NCBI GenBank assembly: GCA_039934635.1
Contig: JBDTLT010000209.1
Span: 1 to 9,652, forward strand
Direction of reading: 5' to 3'
Source of the DNA: DATLFA01 sp039934635
GTDB lineage: Bacteria; Actinomycetota; Acidimicrobiia; Acidimicrobiales; WLNW01
Length of the DNA: 9,652 nucleotides
Positions within the stretch are counted from its first letter, which is position 1, and every line of letters starts with the position of its first letter. The notes beneath the pieces were generated by a model. It ran no database searches and was not told the DNA's origin. It saw nothing but the letters and a program-made list of their open reading frames with translations. Shown here one piece after another: positions 6,997 to 9,652 of the stretch. The translations under genes were made by a program, and so were the position numbers.

Positions 6997-8298
6997 GTGA
7001 AGAAACTTCGGCGCGGCGCGCTCGCAGTCGGGATTGTGGTTGCGCTGTTCGGCGGCAACGCGCCGCTCGCGGCGGCTTCTGATTCGGGTAGTGCGCCGGC
7101 CGCGGTGTCGCTCGCGCCAGCGGCCATCGGTGACCCGAGCACTCTCGTTGCCGTGCCCCCGTCACGCATCGCCGACACGCGCAGTGGCGCGGGTGGCGTG
7201 CAGGGTCCCGTCCCCGGCGACACGACCATCGACATTCCGGTGATCGGCGCGGGCGGCGTGCCGGCCGAGGCGACATCGGTCGTACTCAACGTCACCGCGG
7301 TCGATCCGCAGACAACCGGCTTCTTCACGGTGTTCCCAACGGGCGCCACCCGACCCGACGCATCCAATCTCAACTTCGTCGCCGGCAAGACCGTCGCCAA
7401 CCTCGTGATCGCGCGCATCGGTGCCAACGGCAAGGTCAGCCTCTACAACTTCGGCGGCCCGGCGCACGTCCTCTTCGACGTGACGGGTTACTTCGTTGCG
7501 GGCACTGCGGCCGGTCGCTTCTATCCGTTCGTGCCGAACCGCGCGTTCGACACTCGCACCAGTCCGCGCATCAACGGTGTCGTCGCTCCGATCGGACAAG
7601 CAGGGATATTGAACCTCACGCTGCGCAACGAGTTGCCGGCGACGTCGCACTTCGCCGCGGTGTTGATCAACGTCACCGCGACGCGCTCGACCAACGGCGG
7701 CTACTTGACCGTGTATCCCACCGGCGACGTCTTGCCGACATCATCGAACCTCAACTTCAAGGCGGGCCAGACCGTGGCCAACGCGGTGATCGTCAAGCTC
7801 GGACCGACCAGCAACAACGGTGCCGCGATCACGATCTTCAACGCCTTTGGTACCACCGACGTCATCATCGACGTGTTGGGCTACTTCGATGACGGCACAA
7901 CACCCAGCGGACTGACCACACCGACCGCGTTCCGTCCGCTCGATCAGCCATCGCGGGTGTACAACACGCGCATCACGCCTGGGCCGTTCGGGGGGCAGGA
8001 AACGCGCTTCGTGCCCGTCGGCGGCGCGGGCGGCGCGCCCCCGGGTGCGATCGGCGTGGTGCTCAACGCCACCGTCACGGGCACCACTGCGGGCAGCTAT
8101 CTGTCGGTGTGGCCCGCGGGTTTGACCCAACCAACCGTGTCGAGCGTCAACTGGGGCCCGGGCGATACGGTGCCCAACTTCGTCGGAGTCGCGGTGTTGC
8201 CCAGCGGCGGTACTGCAGGCCAACTCGCGGTCTACAACGACGCGGGCGCGGCCGACGTGCTCGTCGACGTCACCGGATACTTCTACCCGGTCGCGTAA
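6997..8298 (+). CDS. Secreted protein with three DTR...DVxGYF repeats, function unknown
   Basis: This 433-residue protein begins with a Sec signal peptide: KKLRR, a hydrophobic core at about residues 8-19, and a likely cut after A27 (APLAAA|SD). The rest is a linker followed by three tandem repeats of about 115 residues, spanning residues 54-166, 175-297 and 312-429. Each runs from a (D/N)TR motif through VxLNxT, a YxTVxPTG-like strand, NLNF, and TVxN, to a closing DVxGYF. Repeats of this kind are common in secreted actinobacterial proteins, often beside peptidoglycan amidase or protease domains, but here nothing else is attached. There is no membrane anchor or sorting signal. They look beta-rich and are probably exported structural or binding modules; their biochemical role is not known to me. 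The gene starts 27 bp after putA and may be cotranscribed with it or use the AT-rich promoter candidate. It converges with the DUF167 gene. Confidence 0.85.
   Translation: MKKLRRGALAVGIVVALFGGNAPLAAASDSGSAPAAVSLAPAAIGDPSTLVAVPPSRIADTRSGAGGVQGPVPGDTTIDIPVIGAGGVPAEATSVVLNVTAVDPQTTGFFTVFPTGATRPDASNLNFVAGKTVANLVIARIGANGKVSLYNFGGPAHVLFDVTGYFVAGTAAGRFYPFVPNRAFDTRTSPRINGVVAPIGQAGILNLTLRNELPATSHFAAVLINVTATRSTNGGYLTVYPTGDVLPTSSNLNFKAGQTVANAVIVKLGPTSNNGAAITIFNAFGTTDVIIDVLGYFDDGTTPSGLTTPTAFRPLDQPSRVYNTRITPGPFGGQETRFVPVGGAGGAPPGAIGVVLNATVTGTTAGSYLSVWPAGLTQPTVSSVNWGPGDTVPNFVGVAVLPSGGTAGQLAVYNDAGAADVLVDVTGYFYPVA
7156..7494 (+). repeat. Protein repeat 1 of the secreted repeat protein
   Basis: Residues 54-166 run from PSRIADTR to FDVTGYF. 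This copy has the intact DTR motif at residues 60-62, followed by VVLNVTAVD, FTVFPTG, NLNF and TVANLVI. Confidence 0.8.
7519..7887 (+). repeat. Protein repeat 2 of the secreted repeat protein
   Basis: Residues 175-297 run from FYPFVPNRAFDTR to IDVLGYF. It shares LINVTAT, LTVYPTG, SSNLNF and TVANAVI with repeat 1. It is the longest of the three copies, mainly through a SNNGAA insertion before the last strands. Confidence 0.8.
7930..8283 (+). repeat. Protein repeat 3 of the secreted repeat protein, diverged
   Basis: Residues 312-429 run from FRPLDQPSRVYNTR to VDVTGYF. The DTR motif has become NTR, and NLNF and TVAN are replaced by SVNW and TVPN. It is the most diverged copy but keeps the closing motif and the overall spacing. 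Confidence 0.78.
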
Positions 8299-8322
8299 CG
8301 GTCACCGAACCGCTGCGGGGTG

Positions 8323-8613
8323 TCACCCACCGATGTCGGTGGGTGGTGCCTCGACGCCGGCTATCCGCAAGGTCTTGTCGCGTGAACGTTCGCCCCGCAC
8401 GAGTGACACCGCAGCTCGGCGCACGCCGAAGAGCGCGGCGACGAACCGCTGGGCTTCGGCGTTCGCCCGACCTTCGTGCGCGGGGGCCGCGATGCGAATG
8501 CGCAATCGATCTCCTGAGGCATCGATCACCTCGGAGCGGCGCGCGCCGGGCGTAACCCGTATCACCACCGTGATGGCGCCGTCGCCGGGGGACCACCACG
8601 TCGCATCGTCCAC
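8323..8613 (-). CDS. DUF167 / UPF0235 (YggU-like) family protein
   Basis: With GTG 8613 as start this is a 96-residue protein, the usual size of the family. Its motifs are VIRVTPGARRSEV (17-29), the core APAHEGRANAEA (43-54), and GERSRDKTLRI (74-84); all three are hallmarks of DUF167. The fold is a small alpha/beta domain, with no firmly assigned biochemical function. The reading frame stays open far upstream, but that extension runs through the neighbouring divergent gene and lacks family similarity, so the downstream GTG is preferred. No Shine-Dalgarno precedes it; a TANNNT box placed to start transcription on the GTG itself suggests a leaderless message. It is divergent from the YCII-family gene and convergent with the secreted repeat gene. 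Confidence 0.87.
   Translation of the reverse strand: MDDATWWSPGDGAITVVIRVTPGARRSEVIDASGDRLRIRIAAPAHEGRANAEAQRFVAALFGVRRAAVSLVRGERSRDKTLRIAGVEAPPTDIGG
8324..8345. terminator. Perfect inverted repeat between convergent genes, probable bidirectional terminator
   Basis: The arms cacccaccga (8324-8333) and tcggtgggtg (8336-8345) are perfectly complementary, giving a 9-10 bp stem with a 2-4 base loop. It starts 26 bases after the stop of the secreted repeat gene and covers the final codons and most of the stop codon of the DUF167 gene. It has no T-tract, as is common for hairpins in high-GC actinobacteria. Confidence 0.6.
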
Positions 8614-8620
8614 GGCGAAG

Positions 8621-8626
8621 AACGTA
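8621..8626 (-). promoter_or_regulatory. Possible -10 element for leaderless transcription of the DUF167 gene
   Basis: Read on the minus strand the hexamer is TACGTT, which fits TANNNT. Seven bases separate it from the G of GTG 8613, the distance expected if transcription begins at the start codon. No convincing -35 is present, and such hexamers occur by chance, so support is moderate at best. Confidence 0.35.
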
Positions 8627-8702
8627 ACGGGAGGGTGTCGATCTGGCGACTTGTCGTTCGTCGTACAGACGGGCCGCTCGAGCGATGCGGTTCGTGAGAC
8701 AC

Positions 8703-8708
8703 AGGAGG
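8703..8708 (+). promoter_or_regulatory. Strong Shine-Dalgarno for the YCII-family gene
   Basis: AGGAGG sits seven bases ahead of ATG 8716, the best ribosome binding site in the window. It fixes the start and suggests efficient translation. The upstream 100-bp divergent region should contain the promoter, but no clear box was found. Confidence 0.8.
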
Positions 8709-8715
8709 ACATCCA

Positions 8716-9027
8716 ATGCCCAAGTTCGTATTCGCCTATCACGGTGGCACGATCCCCGAGTCGGCGGCCGCGCAAGCCGATGCCATGGCCGCATGGGGCG
8801 CGTGGTTCGCATCGTTGGGGGACGCCGTGATCGACGGTGGCAACCCCACGGGTCAGTCGAAGACCATCACCGCGAATGGCCCGGTGGATGGCGGCGGCGC
8901 CAACCCGCTGTCGGGCTACAGCCTGATCAATGCCACTGACATCGATGCGGCCCTCGCCCACGCCAAGGGCTGCCCGATCCTTGCCGTCGGGGGATCCGTC
9001 GAGGTGGCCGAAGCGCTCGACATGTAG
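8716..9027 (+). CDS. YCII-related domain protein
   Basis: This 103-residue protein belongs to the YCII-related / DGPF superfamily of small ferredoxin-like alpha+beta proteins. It opens MPKFVFAYHGG, with the family's early histidine at H9, followed by a helix AQADAMAAWGAWFASLG (19-35), the VIDGGNP turn (38-44), and SGYSLINATDIDAALAHAKGCPIL (66-89) leading to a VGGSVEVAEALDM end. Related proteins are common in actinobacteria and proteobacteria. Some YCII proteins have been proposed to act as small enzymes through a His-Asp pair, but no substrate can be named here. It is probably cytosolic. It has an excellent ribosome site, is divergent from the DUF167 gene, and lies 71 bp upstream of the LLM oxidoreductase gene on the same strand. 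Confidence 0.85.
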   Translation: MPKFVFAYHGGTIPESAAAQADAMAAWGAWFASLGDAVIDGGNPTGQSKTITANGPVDGGGANPLSGYSLINATDIDAALAHAKGCPILAVGGSVEVAEALDM

Positions 9028-9098
9028 CAGCGTCCGAACGTGCAGGGCCGGGGCCCGAGCGGCCCTTCGAGCGGGGAACCACGTGCTAGACCCCGGCC

Positions 9099-9652
9099 AT
9101 GCACTTCGGTCTCGATATCGCACAGCAGCGGGCGCCCTGGTCCGAGATCGCCGATCGCGCGCGGTTCGCCGACGCGCTGGGCTTCACGAGCATCTGGGGT
9201 TTCGACCACTTCCAGCCGATGTATGGCCAAGGTCCCGGCGAATGCTTCGAGGGCAACACGACCCTCGCGGCATGGAGCGGCATCACCTCACGAGCGCGGC
9301 TGGGCCTACTGGTCACCGGCATGACGTACCGGCACCCGTCGGTGTTCGCGGCCGAGGCGATCACCATCGACCATGCGTCGGGCGGCCGCTACGAGCTCGC
9401 CTACGGTGCCGCATGGTTCGACAAGGAGCACCGCGAGCTCGGTATCCCGTTCCCGTCGCTGCGCGACCGCGTCGACGCATTCGAAGAAGCAGTGCAGATC
9501 GTGCGCGGGCTGTTGACAACCGATCGGTTCAGCTTCGAGGGTCGCCATTACCAGGTGCGCGACGCGACATTGCTGCCTCGCCCGGTGCAGCAGCCGCACC
9601 CGCCGATATGGATCGGCGCGTCCGGCGAGCAGCGCATGATGCCGATTGCGGC
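9099..9652 (+). CDS. LLM-class flavin-dependent oxidoreductase (probably F420-type), 3' truncated
   Basis: The frame from ATG 9099 stays open to the window edge, giving the first 184 residues of a protein that in this family is usually about 280-350. It begins MHFGLDIAQQRAPWSEIADRA, then carries the TIM-barrel signatures GFTSIWGFDHFQPM (29-42), TSRARLGLLVTGMTYRHPSVFAAEA, ITIDHASGGRYELAYGAAWFDKEH, and RPVQQPHPPIWIGASGEQRM. These are typical of bacterial luciferase-like monooxygenases and of F420-dependent oxidoreductases in actinobacteria. The DHF and AAWFDKEH segments favour the F420-type group over FMN monooxygenases, but the cofactor is inferred from family resemblance. The substrate is unknown. 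No clear Shine-Dalgarno is seen; a short or absent leader is possible. It may be cotranscribed with the YCII-family gene. Confidence 0.9.
   Translation, partial: MHFGLDIAQQRAPWSEIADRARFADALGFTSIWGFDHFQPMYGQGPGECFEGNTTLAAWSGITSRARLGLLVTGMTYRHPSVFAAEAITIDHASGGRYELAYGAAWFDKEHRELGIPFPSLRDRVDAFEEAVQIVRGLLTTDRFSFEGRHYQVRDATLLPRPVQQPHPPIWIGASGEQRMMPIA

Noticed and set aside
9036..9080. GC-rich gggcc/ggccc pairing between the YCII-family gene and the LLM oxidoreductase gene
   Set aside because: Only about five base pairs with an 11-base loop and no T-tract; not better than chance in such GC-rich DNA.
8614..9123. N-terminal extension of the DUF167 frame through the YCII-family gene
   Set aside because: It has no family similarity and would overlap a well-supported divergent gene entirely; the family length of about 96 residues fits the GTG at 8613.

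Overview
The window looks like chromosomal DNA of a high-GC actinobacterium, most plausibly a member of the Acidimicrobiia or a relative. The grounds are the strong G/C third-position bias, a fused PutA without a DNA-binding domain, a secreted protein built from the DTR...DVxGYF repeat that is frequent in actinobacteria, a luciferase-like (probably F420-dependent) oxidoreductase, and probable leaderless gene starts. This placement is inferred from gene style; there is no rRNA or other marker here.

Left part (1-2710), signalling. The window opens inside the C-terminal portion of a multi-domain phosphorelay protein: the end of one receiver, a complete second receiver, then a histidine phosphotransfer (HPt) domain. 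It is followed on the same strand by a small protein with an N-terminal XRE-like helix-turn-helix and one C-terminal membrane helix. Next, 23 bp downstream with a clear ribosome binding site, is a receiver-only response regulator. A second receiver-only regulator lies on the opposite strand, converging on the first over a 28-bp gap with a GC-rich hairpin. No receiver here carries its own DNA-binding output domain. The HPt domain could pass phosphate to either stand-alone receiver, and the membrane HTH protein could be the output, but both links are inference.

Middle part (2711-6969). A 192-bp non-coding stretch is followed by a minus-strand DsbA-family thioredoxin-fold protein with a single-cysteine CPFA active site. 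It is divergent, with only 44 bp between, from a 1134-residue bifunctional proline dehydrogenase / P5C dehydrogenase (PutA) that oxidises proline to glutamate. All main catalytic motifs of both PutA enzymes are visible.

Right part (6970-9652). A secreted three-repeat protein of unknown function follows putA closely, with a possible promoter of its own in the AT-rich end of putA. It converges with a minus-strand DUF167/YggU protein; a perfect 10-bp inverted repeat sits at their junction. Divergent from that is a YCII-family small protein with a textbook Shine-Dalgarno. The window ends inside an LLM-class flavin oxidoreductase that has no stop before the edge.

No tRNA, rRNA, CRISPR array, insertion sequence or prophage gene was seen. 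No gene-free stretch exceeds about 200 bp. Most of the window is ordinary chromosomal housekeeping and signalling; the signalling cluster, with its membrane-tethered HTH protein, is the least routine part.
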